Positions 1 to 8,859 of a stretch of 64,000 nt of DNA are shown here, one piece after another. The stretch covers positions 868,001-932,000 of the forward strand of contig NZ_CP129613.1 in the NCBI RefSeq assembly GCF_030486405.1, read 5' to 3'. Under the pieces are notes generated by a model that worked only from the letters and a program-made list of their open reading frames with translations, made no database searches and was not told where the DNA came from. The number at the start of each line of letters is the position of its first letter. Positions within the stretch are counted from its first letter, which is position 1. Position numbers and translations under genes: made by a program. The stretch comes from Mycolicibacterium sp. HK-90. Its GTDB lineage: Bacteria; Actinomycetota; Actinomycetes; Mycobacteriales; Mycobacteriaceae.

Positions 1-1
1 C

Positions 2-967
2 GAACACCACTTCGTATCGGTGGCCAGCTCGTCGCCGGCGGTGCTGGTGGGGCAGATCGCCGCCGCCACCGAGCGGATCAGGGTCGGTACCGCGGCGGTG
101 CAGCTCGGCCACACCACGGCCGTCGCCGTGGTGGAGAGCTTCGCGACGCTGGCGGCGTTCTATCCCGGCCGGATCGATCTCGGAGTCGGCCGCTCCGGCC
201 AGAAACGCGCCGAAGCGGTGCGCGACAGACCCAGGGAACCCAGGCCGCCCCGCGAATGGCACGAGATCGACGGTGTCGTGATCCCAACGCCGTACGACGT
301 CGCCGCGCTGATGCGCGACCCGCGGTTGCGGTCGCGGATGGCCGTGCTGCAGCAAACCGGAGCTGTCACACCGGATTTCGCCGAACAGTTGGACGACATC
401 CTGGCCATGCTGACGGGCAGCTATCAGGTGGGCACGGTGGTGCCCGGGGTCGGCGCCGACCTGACGCCGTGGGTGTTCGGCAGTACCAAAGGGCAGAGTG
501 CACGCGTCGCCGCCGCACGCGGACTGCCGTTCGTGGCCAGCTATCACATCACCCCGGCGACGGCTCTTGAGGCAATCGAGGTGTACCGCAACGGTTTCAC
601 CCCGTCGGCGTACCTGTCGGAGCCATACGTGGTGGTGTCGGCCGACGTGGTGGTGGCCGACGATGAGTCCACCGCACGTCATCTGGCGTCCAGTTACGGT
701 CACTGGGTGCATTCGATCCGCGCCGAGGGCGGTGCGGCGCCCTACCCCGATCCGGACGACAGCCGGCCGTTGACTGCCGAGCAGCTCGATGTGGTGCGGG
801 ACCGCACCGCAACGCAATTCGTCGGTGACCCGGATCAGGTGGCCGCGCGGCTGGAGGCGTTGCAGCGGCTCAGCCGGGCCGACGAACTGGTGATCACCTC
901 GGTGACCCACCGACACGACGACCGGCTGCGCTCTCACCAGCTGTTGGCCGAGCGGTGGGGGCATTAG
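2..967 (+). CDS. LLM-class (luciferase-like) flavin-dependent oxidoreductase, 5' truncated by window edge
   Basis: This is the C-terminal part of a luciferase-like monooxygenase or reductase, a TIM-barrel enzyme using FMN or F420. The reading frame is open from the first bases, where an EHH motif (the usual beta-strand 2 motif of the family) precedes SSSPAVLVGQIAAATERIRV, so the true start lies left of the window. An internal GTG at base 20 is unlikely to be the real start. Other family landmarks are the LGHTTAVAVVE stretch and the FYPGRIDLGVGRSG motif. The substrate cannot be told. It is on the same strand as the small membrane gene that follows 21 bases later. Confidence 0.8.
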   Translation, partial: EHHFVSVASSSPAVLVGQIAAATERIRVGTAAVQLGHTTAVAVVESFATLAAFYPGRIDLGVGRSGQKRAEAVRDRPREPRPPREWHEIDGVVIPTPYDVAALMRDPRLRSRMAVLQQTGAVTPDFAEQLDDILAMLTGSYQVGTVVPGVGADLTPWVFGSTKGQSARVAAARGLPFVASYHITPATALEAIEVYRNGFTPSAYLSEPYVVVSADVVVADDESTARHLASSYGHWVHSIRAEGGAAPYPDPDDSRPLTAEQLDVVRDRTATQFVGDPDQVAARLEALQRLSRADELVITSVTHRHDDRLRSHQLLAERWGH

Positions 968-988
968 CGGCTAGGCTGGCCCCCGACG

Positions 989-1315
989 TTGTCGTATCCG
1001 CTAGGGGTGTATTTGCCGAGTGCGCAGGTAATCGTGGGATCGCTGCTGCTGGCAGCGGCTGCGGTGGTGTTTGCGAGCGGGGTGGCTTTGCGGCTGTTCA
1101 TCGGCCGCCGGTCGGAGTCGGCGCAGTCACGGCGACGGATGCACGCGTTTCGCCGGACCAAATTCGCCCGGGTGCTGTTCGGGGCGGTCTACGACGACGA
1201 GGTGTTCGACCCCGACGAACTCGACCAGATGGTCCTGATGCCGACGATCGTGCTGGCCTGCGGTCTGTGCCTGACGGGATTTTTCCTGCTGGGGTACCGC
1301 GTCCTGCAGCACTAG
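989..1315 (+). CDS. Small conserved-type membrane protein, function unknown
   Basis: Encodes about 108 residues with two hydrophobic segments, near residues 13-36 and 84-103. They flank a basic then acidic linker (FIGRRSESAQSRRR followed by YDDEVFDPDEL). This two-helix hairpin with a short charged loop is typical of small mycobacterial inner-membrane proteins. The start is uncertain: TTG at 989 or GTG at 1007 are both in frame, and neither has a convincing Shine-Dalgarno sequence. It ends 4 bases before the convergent SDR gene. No function is recognised. Confidence 0.55.
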   Translation: MSYPLGVYLPSAQVIVGSLLLAAAAVVFASGVALRLFIGRRSESAQSRRRMHAFRRTKFARVLFGAVYDDEVFDPDELDQMVLMPTIVLACGLCLTGFFLLGYRVLQH

Positions 1316-1319
1316 ATGC

Positions 1320-2132
1320 TCAGTCGTTTTTGCCAAGTCCGGATGCCATGAACCGGCCGATCGAGGTCAGTGCCAGCTGCCGCGACATCAGCCGCGTCTG
1401 GACGAACAGAAACGCACGGCTGGCGAATCCGGGTACCACGGTCGGCTTGCGGCCGAGGGCCGCAAGCACTTCCGGCACGACGGCGGCGGGCTCGGCCATC
1501 AGCCAACGCGGATACTTCGACAGCGCGTCCCCCTGGGTGTTCATCAGACCGGCGATCATCACCAGGACATCCACGCCGGTGCCGCGCAGCTCATACCAGA
1601 GCGCCTGCCCGAACATCAGCTGGAACGCCTTGTTGGCCGCGTACGCCCCGGTATACGGGCCGGAGGTGAGCCCAACGCCCGAGGAGACGATGATGATCGC
1701 GCCGCGGCCCCGGTCGCGCATCGCGGTGCCGAAGCGGTGGATCAGATTGGTGTAGCCGCGGGCGTTGATGTCGATCATTCGGCTGTGTGTCTCCAGCGGC
1801 ATGTCGAGGATCGGCGGCGTATCGGGCGGGGTGAACATGTGGTTGCACACCAGCGCGTCGACCTCGATGCCGTCGATCGCGTCCTCGATCGGTGCGTACG
1901 GCGCCGATTCGCCGAGATCGCATGTGGCAGTGCGTACTTCGACGTCGAACTGGTTTCGTAGTTCATTGGCTCGCCGCCCCAGGTCCTCGTCGAGGACGTC
2001 GACCAGGATGAGATTGAGTCCTTCCGCCGCGAGTCGGTGTGCGAAGGCGTACCCGAGGCCGTGCTCGCGCGCGGCTCCGGTGACGAGCGCCCAGCCGCCG
2101 GCATAGTCGGAAATCTTCGATCGTTTTGCCAT
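1320..2132 (-). CDS. Short-chain dehydrogenase/reductase (SDR)
   Basis: A 270-residue classical SDR that should reduce or oxidise a hydroxyl/keto group with NAD(P)(H). The Rossmann motif TGAAREHGLG is at residues 18-27, catalytic Ser at about 150-151 and the YxxxK motif as YAANK at 164-168. The usual NAG motif after beta 4 is replaced by NHM. The C-terminal 50 residues are longer and more hydrophobic than in minimal SDRs, as in mycobacterial lipid-type SDRs. It starts 3 bases after the stop of the hydrolase gene upstream on the same strand, so the two are probably co-transcribed. Substrate unknown. Confidence 0.8.
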   Translation of the reverse strand: MAKRSKISDYAGGWALVTGAAREHGLGYAFAHRLAAEGLNLILVDVLDEDLGRRANELRNQFDVEVRTATCDLGESAPYAPIEDAIDGIEVDALVCNHMFTPPDTPPILDMPLETHSRMIDINARGYTNLIHRFGTAMRDRGRGAIIIVSSGVGLTSGPYTGAYAANKAFQLMFGQALWYELRGTGVDVLVMIAGLMNTQGDALSKYPRWLMAEPAAVVPEVLAALGRKPTVVPGFASRAFLFVQTRLMSRQLALTSIGRFMASGLGKND

Positions 2133-2135
2133 GGC

Positions 2136-2870
2136 TCAACCGTGCCGGGCCGCGGCAGTGGAGGCGGCATCGGCGATCGAGCCGCGCCACACCGGTCCGT
2201 GACCGGGCAGCATCACGTCGGCTTCGACGGCCGCCAACGCGGTCAGGCTGGCCAGACAGCCCGCCTCGTCGTGGTTGAACAGCGCCGGCAGCAGCGTCGG
2301 GCCGGTCTCCCGCAACAGAGGATGTCCGGTGACCAGGGCGTCGCCGCTGACCAGGATCCCGTCGACGATGTACGAACAGTGCCCGCCGGTGTGCCCGGGG
2401 GTGGGCACCGGCACCGGCTTGCCCGGCAGATCGTCCGTGTCGGTCAGTGCCCGCGCGGTCGGGATGCCGGCGTGGTTCATCCCGCCCTTGGCGGTGATGG
2501 TGGCGGCCCACTTCAGCCAGCGGAGTTGCCAGATGTTGCGGACCACGTCGGCCGGAGCGGCCTGCTCGAGATACTCGCGCTTGGTGTGCCCGAGCTCTGC
2601 ATCGTGGCAAAAGACCGGCGTGCCATGGGTTTTCGCCAACCAGATGGCGGTGCCGAAGTGGTCGATATGGGCGTGGGTGAGCAGCACGGCGGTGATGTCG
2701 TCGACGGTGAACCCGAGCCGGCGCACCGAACCGAGGACGTCTTCGCGCTGCCCGGGGAACCCGGCATCGATGAGCAGGACCCGATCCCCGTCGGTCACCA
2801 GCGTCCAGTTGACCAAGTCGGTTTGTGCGAAGTGCACATGTTCGGTGATCGCGGTCAGGGCTGCTGCCAT
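2136..2870 (-). CDS. Metallo-beta-lactamase-fold hydrolase (Rv0406c-type)
   Basis: A 244-residue MBL-fold metal-dependent hydrolase. The metal-binding signature HAHIDH is at residues 66-71, with further ligands His160 (PGHTGGH), Asp177 (SGDALV) and His224 (PGHGPV). This is the gene that precedes fgd in M. tuberculosis (Rv0406c), and the position is kept here: it is divergent from fgd with only 34 bases between the starts. A hydrolytic or glyoxalase-like role is possible, but the substrate is unknown. The ATG at 2870 is supported by a -10-like element placed for a leaderless transcript. Confidence 0.85.
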   Translation of the reverse strand: MAAALTAITEHVHFAQTDLVNWTLVTDGDRVLLIDAGFPGQREDVLGSVRRLGFTVDDITAVLLTHAHIDHFGTAIWLAKTHGTPVFCHDAELGHTKREYLEQAAPADVVRNIWQLRWLKWAATITAKGGMNHAGIPTARALTDTDDLPGKPVPVPTPGHTGGHCSYIVDGILVSGDALVTGHPLLRETGPTLLPALFNHDEAGCLASLTALAAVEADVMLPGHGPVWRGSIADAASTAAARHG

Positions 2871-2876
2871 GTCGCG

Positions 2877-2882
2877 AGTCTA
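2877..2882 (-). promoter_or_regulatory. Predicted -10 element of a leaderless transcript (MBL hydrolase)
   Basis: Read on the minus strand, TAGACT is followed by six bases and then the ATG at 2870. In mycobacteria a TANNNT box 6-7 bases before the initiation codon normally gives an mRNA starting at the A of ATG. The placement is seen; the transcription start is inferred. Confidence 0.4.
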
Positions 2883-2904
2883 GGCATAGGAGTAGAAACG
2901 AACC

Positions 2905-3915
2905 GTGGCTGAACTGAAACTGGGTTATAAGGCATCGGCGGAGCAGTTTGCCCCGCGGGAACTCGTCGAGCTGGCGGTGTTGGCCGAGGCGGCGGGTATG
3001 GACAGTGCGACGGTCAGTGATCATTTCCAGCCGTGGCGTCACGAGGGCGGGCATGCGCCGTTTTCGCTGGCCTGGATGACGGCGGTGGGTGAGCGGACCG
3101 AGCGGTTGGTGTTGGGTACGTCGGTGTTGACGCCGACGTTCCGGTACAACCCGGCGGTGATCGCGCAGGCGTTCGCGACGATGGCGTGCCTGTATCCGGA
3201 GCGGATCTTCCTGGGTGTGGGTACGGGGGAGGCGCTCAACGAGATCGCCACCGGTTATGCCGGGGAGTGGCCGGAGTTCAAGGAGCGTTTCGCCCGGTTG
3301 CGGGAGTCGGTCAAGCTCATGCGTGAGCTGTGGGTGGGTGACCGGGTTGATTTCGACGGGGAGTATTACCGGCTCAAGGGCGCCTCGATCTATGACGTGC
3401 CCGAGGGTGGTGTGCCGGTGTACATCGCCGCCGGTGGCCCCGTGGTGGCCAAGTACGCCGGCCGTGCCGGTGACGGGTTCATCTGCACCTCGGGCAAGGG
3501 TGAGGAGCTGTACAAGGACAAGCTCATCCCGGCGGTGAAGGAGGGCGCCGAGGCTGCCGGGCGCAACGCCGAGGACATCGACCGGATGATCGAGATCAAG
3601 ATCTCCTACGATCCGGATCCGACGTTGGCGCTGGAGAACACCCGGTTCTGGGCGCCGTTGTCGTTGACGGCCGAGCAGAAGCACTCGATCGATGATCCGA
3701 TCGAGATGGAGAAGGCCGCCGACGCGCTGCCCATCGAGCAGGTGGCCAAGCGTTGGATTGTCGCGTCGGATCCCGATGAGGCGGTGGCCAAGGTCAAGGA
3801 TTACGTGGACTGGGGGCTGAACCATTTGGTGTTCCATGCGCCGGGCCACGATCAGCGCCGGTTCCTCGAGTTGTTCAAGAAGGATCTGGAGCCCCGGCTC
3901 CGCAAGCTCGGCTGA
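2905..3915 (+). CDS. fgd: F420-dependent glucose-6-phosphate dehydrogenase
   Basis: Oxidises glucose 6-phosphate to 6-phosphogluconolactone with cofactor F420, supplying the reduced F420H2 used by mycobacterial F420 reductases (cytosolic). The 336-residue length and sequence match Fgd1. Known active-site residues appear at the same numbers: Asp39, His40, Trp44 and Glu109 (SDHFQPW and GTGEALNE). The GTG start at 2905 is preceded by AGGAG at 2888-2892. Position next to the MBL hydrolase gene is the conserved mycobacterial arrangement. In M. tuberculosis pta follows directly; here about 4.9 kb of other genes intervenes. Confidence 0.97.
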   Translation: MAELKLGYKASAEQFAPRELVELAVLAEAAGMDSATVSDHFQPWRHEGGHAPFSLAWMTAVGERTERLVLGTSVLTPTFRYNPAVIAQAFATMACLYPERIFLGVGTGEALNEIATGYAGEWPEFKERFARLRESVKLMRELWVGDRVDFDGEYYRLKGASIYDVPEGGVPVYIAAGGPVVAKYAGRAGDGFICTSGKGEELYKDKLIPAVKEGAEAAGRNAEDIDRMIEIKISYDPDPTLALENTRFWAPLSLTAEQKHSIDDPIEMEKAADALPIEQVAKRWIVASDPDEAVAKVKDYVDWGLNHLVFHAPGHDQRRFLELFKKDLEPRLRKLG

Positions 3916-3927
3916 GTCGACACCTAG

Positions 3928-4902
3928 TTGGTCCGGATTCTCGCGACCCTGCTCGGAGTGGTCGCGGCGGTGGTGGCCGTGGTGGGCCTGGTGGCGCGGT
4001 ACGTGCCACTGGGCCGTCACAGCTCGGTGCTGTTGGCGACGGCGTCGCCCTACCTGACGCTGGCGGCGCCGGTCGCGGTGCTGTTGCTGATCCTGAGTCG
4101 GCGCTGGGTGCTGACGGCGCTGACCGTGGGGTTGACGCTGGCGGTCGGGTACATCCACGCACCGCAGTACATCGGCCAGGAGTTCGGCCCGCATACTGCC
4201 GCGCCGGCGTCGTCACCGGTCCGGGTGCTCAGCTCGAATCTCGGGATGGGGCGCGGGGATCCGGCCGCTGTGGTGGGCGCGGCCCGGCGCAGTGCCGATG
4301 TTGTCGTCGTGCAGGAGCTCACCCAGGAGGCCGCCGACGGGCTCGCCGCGGCGGGTCTCGACGCCACCTTCGGTCACCGGATCATCGATCCGCAGCCGAT
4401 GGCCGGGGGAATCGGGATCTGGAGCCGTTTCCCGCTGATCGACACCGCCCACGTGCCCGGGTACTCGCTGGCGATGGTGCGGGCCCGCGTCCAGGTGCCC
4501 GATGTCGCAGTCGCCCCGGTCCTGGTGGGTATTCACTTCGCCGCGCCGTGGCCGCAGCCGGTGGAGCCGTGGCGCAAGGACATGGAGAAGTTCCCGACGA
4601 TGTTGCGGGAGTTGGCCGACGAAGCCGGGCCGGCAGCCGTGATCGTCGCCGGTGACTTCAACGCCACCCACGACATGCTGCCGTTCCGGGAGCTGCTGGC
4701 CACCGGCTACCGGGACGCCGCCGAACAGGCCGGTGGAGGCATGGTGCGCACCTTCCCGGTCGGCCCCCGGCGGGTACCGGCGGTCGGTATCGATCACGTG
4801 CTGCTACGCAACGCCGACGCCACCGCCGTCGGCACCGAACTGATCCCGGGCGCCGATCACCTGGCGCTCGTCACGGATATCCTTGTGCCGCAAGGTAGCT
4901 GA
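3928..4902 (+). CDS. Membrane-anchored endonuclease/exonuclease/phosphatase-family protein
   Basis: About 324 residues. Three hydrophobic segments (near 3-24, 31-56 and 59-77) are followed by an EEP (DNase I-like) domain. Catalytic motifs are visible in order: SSNLGMG (Asn), VQELTQE (Glu), GIHFAAPWP (His), AGDFNATHD (Asp, Asn) and GIDHVLL (Asp-His). The catalytic domain follows the third membrane segment and probably faces outside. Such proteins cleave phosphodiesters (nucleic acid, lipid or inositol phosphate); the substrate is unknown. The TTG start at 3928 is the farthest in-frame candidate and is weakly supported. The gene follows fgd by 12 bases and converges on the GntR gene. Confidence 0.75.
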   Translation: MVRILATLLGVVAAVVAVVGLVARYVPLGRHSSVLLATASPYLTLAAPVAVLLLILSRRWVLTALTVGLTLAVGYIHAPQYIGQEFGPHTAAPASSPVRVLSSNLGMGRGDPAAVVGAARRSADVVVVQELTQEAADGLAAAGLDATFGHRIIDPQPMAGGIGIWSRFPLIDTAHVPGYSLAMVRARVQVPDVAVAPVLVGIHFAAPWPQPVEPWRKDMEKFPTMLRELADEAGPAAVIVAGDFNATHDMLPFRELLATGYRDAAEQAGGGMVRTFPVGPRRVPAVGIDHVLLRNADATAVGTELIPGADHLALVTDILVPQGS

Positions 4903-4904
4903 TC

Positions 4905-5666
4905 TCAGGCGCTGCTTATCGAGCGTTGCACGGCTCCTGCGGTGCCGCGGCTGGTGGCGGTCAGCCGGATCCGGTCGGCACGAAACAGGTCGTAGGCGTA
5001 CTCGAACGGCCGGCCGGTGTCGTCCCTGGTCACCCGCGTGATGGCCACCAGCGGTTTGCGCTGGGCGATCTCTAGCCACTCTGCCTCGCGGGGGCTGGCG
5101 CTGACCACCTCGATGGTCTCGGTCGTGGTGGCCGGCACCAGCCCGTAACGGATCCGCAGCAGCTCATAGAGCGATCCGCCCAGCGGCTGCTCGAGTAGAT
5201 CCTCCATCGGTGCGGCGACGAAGCAGGCCAGGTCCAGCGACAGTGGCACCCCGTCTGCAAAGCGCAGCCGCCGAACGGTGAAAATCGCTGTGCCGTCCGC
5301 TATTTCAAGCGCCTGCGCCTCGACGGGGGTGGCCGGCCGGCGGTCGGTGGCCAATACCCGGCTGGTGCTGGTGTGGCCACCGCTGTGCAGTCGTGCCGGC
5401 AGTCCGGTCAATTCGGCCGCATGGCGTTCGACGATGTCCGCGCGCACGAAGGTGCCACCCGTGCGGCCGGGGCGCCGTTCCAGCACGCCTGCCTGGCTCA
5501 GGGGCAGCAGGGCGCTGCGAAGGGTGGACCGGGACACCGCGAACATCTCGGCCATCTCGCGCTCGGTACCCAGGCGTGAGCCCGGCCGGAGCGTGCCCTG
5601 CGCCAGCATGGACAGGATCCGTCGGCGTACGTCTTCGGCCACCGGGCCACCGGGAGACTCATCCAT
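4905..5666 (-). CDS. GntR-family transcriptional regulator with UTRA effector domain (HutC subfamily)
   Basis: 253 residues from the ATG at 5666, which has a good Shine-Dalgarno (GGAGG, six bases upstream) and is preferred over a start 72 bases further upstream. The N-terminal winged helix contains GTLRPGSRLGTEREMAEMF and VSRSTLRSALLPL. The C-terminal UTRA domain runs from about residue 90 to the end (RRLRFADGVPLSLDLA, EWLEIAQRKPLVAI). It is divergent from an amino-acid permease and class III aminotransferase operon and is the obvious candidate to control it, with a small amine, amino acid or phosphorylated ligand as effector. GACCAAAT boxes lie in the shared promoter region. Confidence 0.85.
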   Translation of the reverse strand: MDESPGGPVAEDVRRRILSMLAQGTLRPGSRLGTEREMAEMFAVSRSTLRSALLPLSQAGVLERRPGRTGGTFVRADIVERHAAELTGLPARLHSGGHTSTSRVLATDRRPATPVEAQALEIADGTAIFTVRRLRFADGVPLSLDLACFVAAPMEDLLEQPLGGSLYELLRIRYGLVPATTTETIEVVSASPREAEWLEIAQRKPLVAITRVTRDDTGRPFEYAYDLFRADRIRLTATSRGTAGAVQRSISSA

Positions 5667-5682
5667 GATCGCCTCCAGTGTG

Positions 5683-5879
5683 GACCAAATGGATCGGCCG
5701 AGCAGACCAAATAGGTCACCTTTACGGGGCTGTAGCAATATCGCCGGATCGGAAACACAGCCGTAACGAACACCCTTGATATGCAGGCATTTAACGGTTG
5801 ACCAAGCGTTCTGGGCGGAGTAAGAATTGCCACCGTCGCACTACAGAGCCGTCGTCGACGGAAGAAATCCAGACCAAAT
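5683..5879. promoter_or_regulatory. Divergent control region with three GACCAAAT boxes (candidate GntR operators)
   Basis: The octamer GACCAAAT occurs at 5683-5690, 5705-5712 and 5872-5879, with a partial GACCAA at 5800-5805. Copy two is part of an inverted repeat, GACC-aaata-GGTC (5705-5717). Copy one is an imperfect version (GACC-aaatg-GATC). Copy three lies in CCAA-ata-TTGG. Two copies are within 50 bases of the regulator start and one is about 44 bases before the permease start, as expected for a regulator acting on itself and its neighbour. Binding is inferred. Confidence 0.45.
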
Positions 5880-5922
5880 ATTGGCCGGGTAATTACCTCA
5901 CTGGGACAGATTGGGACCCACT

Positions 5923-7494
5923 ATGAGCGAGATCGCCGATCCTGCCGCTCCACCCCCACAGCCGTCGCCGGCGGCTGGCATCCAGCGCCTCAAACCCAAC
6001 GCCGTGGGTCTGGCCGGCGTGATGTTCATGGCGGTGGCCACGGCCGCCCCCATCACGGCCATGGTCGGCAATGTGCCGATCGCGGTCGGTTTCGGCAACG
6101 GGGCCTACGCGCCGGCCGGATACTTCGTCGCCACCATCGTGTTGACCCTGTTCGCCATCGGCTACGCGGCGATGAGCAAGCACATCACGGCCACCGGCGC
6201 GTTCTACGGATACATCTCGCACGGGCTGGGGCGTGTCGTGGGTTTGGGTGCGGGGTTCCTGACGGCGTTGGCCTACATGGTGTTCGAGGCATCGCTGATC
6301 GGCATCTTCTCGTTCTTCGGCAATGATCTGTTCAAGTCGTTCTTCGGCATCGACGTGCCCTGGGTCATCTTCGCTGTCGTGATGCTCGCCGTGAACGCGG
6401 TGCTGACGTACTTCGACATCAACCTGGCCGCCAAGGTGCTCGGGGTGTTCCTGATCACCGAGATCATCATGCTCGGCATGATGGCGCTGTCGGTCGTGTT
6501 CACCGGTGGCGGGCCGCAGGGCTGGTCGTTGGGATCGCTCAACCCGCTCAACGGTTTTCAGAGTCTCTCGGGTGAGGTGGCCGGTGTCGACGGCAGCATG
6601 ATCACCGTCGCCGGATCGGCCGGCGTCGGCCTGTTCTTCGCGTTCTGGTCGTGGGTGGGGTTCGAGTCCAGCGCCATGTACGGCGAGGAGTCCCGCAACC
6701 CGAAGAAGATCATCCCGATCGCGGTGATCTGTTCGGTCGTCGGCATCGGGGCGTTCTACATCCTGGTCTCGTGGCTGGCGATCGTGGGCACCGGGCCGCA
6801 GAATGCGATTGCGCTGGCACAGGATTCGGCGACCGCCGGTGACATCTTCTTCACCCCGGTGCATCAGCATCTGGGTGAGTGGGCGGTCGACCTGTTCAAG
6901 ATCCTGCTGATGACGGGCTCGTTCGCGTGTGGCATGGCGTTCCACAACTGCGCCGCCCGCTACCTGTACGCCATCGGTCGGGAGAACGTCATCCCGGGCA
7001 TGCGCAGGACCATCGGCGCCACACATGCGGTTCACGGTTCGCCGCACATCGCCGGATTCGTGCAGACCGGCTTCGCCACCGTGGTGGTGTTGTTCTTCGA
7101 TGTCACCGGGCGTGACCCGTACACCGGCCTGTACGGGCTGATGGCGTTGCTGGGCACCACGGCGATCATGATCGTGCAGGCCCTGGCGGCGTTCTCGGTG
7201 GTCTCCTACTTCCACGTGCAGAAACGCCATCCGGAGACGGCGAACTGGTTCACCACATTCCTGGCCCCGCTGCTCGGTGGCGTCGGCATGCTCTACGTCA
7301 TCTATCTGCTCGCCAAGAACGCATCGTTTGCTGCCGGTTCGGCCGCTTCGGACTGGATCTTCACCTCGATCCCGTATGTTGTTGGCATCGCGGGGATCGG
7401 GGGTGTGCTGTGGGCGCTGTTCCTGAAATTCAGGGATCCGCAACGGTATTCCGACCTGGGGCGCACAGTGTTGGAGGAAGCGCACGAGCGCTAG
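5923..7494 (+). CDS. APC-superfamily amino acid permease
   Basis: A 523-residue integral membrane transporter of the amino acid-polyamine-organocation superfamily, probably a proton-coupled importer. The first membrane helix carries the family pattern (GLAGVMFMAVATAAPITAM), and repeated hydrophobic segments continue to residue 515, consistent with 12 helices. GEESRNPKKIIP after helix 6 is the well-conserved cytoplasmic motif of the family. The ATG at 5923 is chosen over an in-frame TTG 12 bases upstream. It lies 19 bases before a class III aminotransferase, so the pair probably imports and deaminates (or dephosphorylates) one amine or amino acid under the divergent GntR regulator. Confidence 0.85.
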   Translation: MSEIADPAAPPPQPSPAAGIQRLKPNAVGLAGVMFMAVATAAPITAMVGNVPIAVGFGNGAYAPAGYFVATIVLTLFAIGYAAMSKHITATGAFYGYISHGLGRVVGLGAGFLTALAYMVFEASLIGIFSFFGNDLFKSFFGIDVPWVIFAVVMLAVNAVLTYFDINLAAKVLGVFLITEIIMLGMMALSVVFTGGGPQGWSLGSLNPLNGFQSLSGEVAGVDGSMITVAGSAGVGLFFAFWSWVGFESSAMYGEESRNPKKIIPIAVICSVVGIGAFYILVSWLAIVGTGPQNAIALAQDSATAGDIFFTPVHQHLGEWAVDLFKILLMTGSFACGMAFHNCAARYLYAIGRENVIPGMRRTIGATHAVHGSPHIAGFVQTGFATVVVLFFDVTGRDPYTGLYGLMALLGTTAIMIVQALAAFSVVSYFHVQKRHPETANWFTTFLAPLLGGVGMLYVIYLLAKNASFAAGSAASDWIFTSIPYVVGIAGIGGVLWALFLKFRDPQRYSDLGRTVLEEAHER

Positions 7495-7513
7495 CGGGGC
7501 GGAAGGACGTGCC

Positions 7514-8833
7514 ATGACGTTCTCGAACATCATGGACTCCAACAGCTATTCGGGCGGGGTGTCCACCGATCCCGAGACCGACAAGCTGATCCAGGCCCGC
7601 GCCCATCTGCTCGGCCCGGCGTACCGGCTGTTCTACGAGCGGCCGGTGCACCTGGTCCGGGGCAGCGGCAGCCACATGTTCGACGCCGACGGCGTGCGCT
7701 ACCTGGACGCGTACAACAACGTCGTCAGCGTCGGGCACTGCCATCCGCACGTGGTCGCGGCGATCACCCGTCAGGCCGAGACCCTCAACACCCACACCCG
7801 GTACCTGCACGACGGCATCGTCGATTATTCGGAGCGGTTGCTGCGGACGGTGGGGCTCGACCAGGTGATGTACGCGTGTACCGGCTCGGAGGCCAACGAT
7901 TTGGCCCTGCGCGTGGCCCAGATGTACACCGGGGCCCGCGGCGTGATCGTCACCCGCGATGCCTACCACGGCAATACCGAAGCGGTGACGGCGATTTCAC
8001 CGTCGCTCGGCGGTGCCACCACCATCGGTCCGCATGTCCGCGCCGTGGGCGCACCAGACAGCTACCGCTCCGGCGCCGAGGTGGCCGCGCGGTTTCTGGC
8101 CGACATCCAGGCCGCGATCGCCGATCTGCGGGCCGCCGGTCACGGGCTGAGTTGTCTGATCGTCGACACGTTCTTCTCCTCGGACGGGATCTACCCGGGC
8201 CCGACGGTGTTGGCCCCCGCGGTCGCGGCGGTACGGGCGGCCGGCGGGGTGTTCATCGCCGACGAGGTCCAGCCCGGTTTCGCGCGGACCGGGGAGGCGA
8301 TGTGGGGCTTCACCCGGCACGGCGTGGTTCCCGACCTGGTCACCATGGGCAAACCGATGGCCAACGGCCTGCCGGTGGCCGCGATGGCCGCCCGCAGCGA
8401 CGTCCTGGAGGCGTTCGCCCGCGAGGTGCCGTACTTCAACACGTTCGGCGGCAATCCCGTGTCGATGGCCGCGGCGTCCGCGGTGCTCGATGTCATCGCC
8501 GATGAGCAGTTGATGGCCAATGCGGCCCGGGTGGGCACCGCGCTGCGCGACGAGCTCGCCCGCCTGGCCACGAACCACCCGCGTATCGGCGACGTCCGCG
8601 GTGCCGGGCTGTACGTCGGTGTCGAGATGGTGACCGATCCCGATCTCAAGACCCCCGACCGCGCCGGGGCCCATGACCTGGTCAACGCGATGCGGGAGCG
8701 GCACGTGCTGATCTCGGTCTGCGGGGCGGAGGGCAACGTCCTGAAGGTGCGGCCACCACTGGTCTTCTCGATGGACGACGTGGACTGGTTCTGCACGGAG
8801 TTTGCGGGGGCGGTGGCGGAGCTGCCGGTGTAG
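7514..8833 (+). CDS. Class III PLP-dependent aminotransferase (or ethanolamine-phosphate-lyase-like enzyme)
   Basis: A 439-residue fold-type I PLP enzyme. YLDAYNNVVSVGHCHPHVV is the substrate-entry motif, CTGSEAND binds the cofactor phosphate, FIADEVQPGFARTG contains the PLP-contacting Asp, and TMGKPMANGLP holds the Schiff-base lysine. The AYNNV..VGHCHP form is the one I associate with AGXT2/AGXT2L-type proteins. That family includes ordinary omega-aminotransferases and lyases acting on ethanolamine phosphate, so the reaction cannot be settled here. A good ribosome site (GGAAGGA) precedes the ATG. It follows the permease and precedes pta. Confidence 0.85.
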   Translation: MTFSNIMDSNSYSGGVSTDPETDKLIQARAHLLGPAYRLFYERPVHLVRGSGSHMFDADGVRYLDAYNNVVSVGHCHPHVVAAITRQAETLNTHTRYLHDGIVDYSERLLRTVGLDQVMYACTGSEANDLALRVAQMYTGARGVIVTRDAYHGNTEAVTAISPSLGGATTIGPHVRAVGAPDSYRSGAEVAARFLADIQAAIADLRAAGHGLSCLIVDTFFSSDGIYPGPTVLAPAVAAVRAAGGVFIADEVQPGFARTGEAMWGFTRHGVVPDLVTMGKPMANGLPVAAMAARSDVLEAFAREVPYFNTFGGNPVSMAAASAVLDVIADEQLMANAARVGTALRDELARLATNHPRIGDVRGAGLYVGVEMVTDPDLKTPDRAGAHDLVNAMRERHVLISVCGAEGNVLKVRPPLVFSMDDVDWFCTEFAGAVAELPV

Positions 8834-8859
8834 TTGGATATGAGGCAAGATCTGAGGGG

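Noticed and set aside
1963..4194. 743-codon open frame on the minus strand.
   Set aside because: Antisense to fgd and part of the hydrolase and SDR genes; low-complexity Arg/Gln/His-rich product typical of high-GC shadow frames.
5893..7542. 549-codon minus-strand open frame over the amino-acid permease.
   Set aside because: His/Arg/Asp-rich antisense product; the plus-strand frame encodes a well-formed APC permease.
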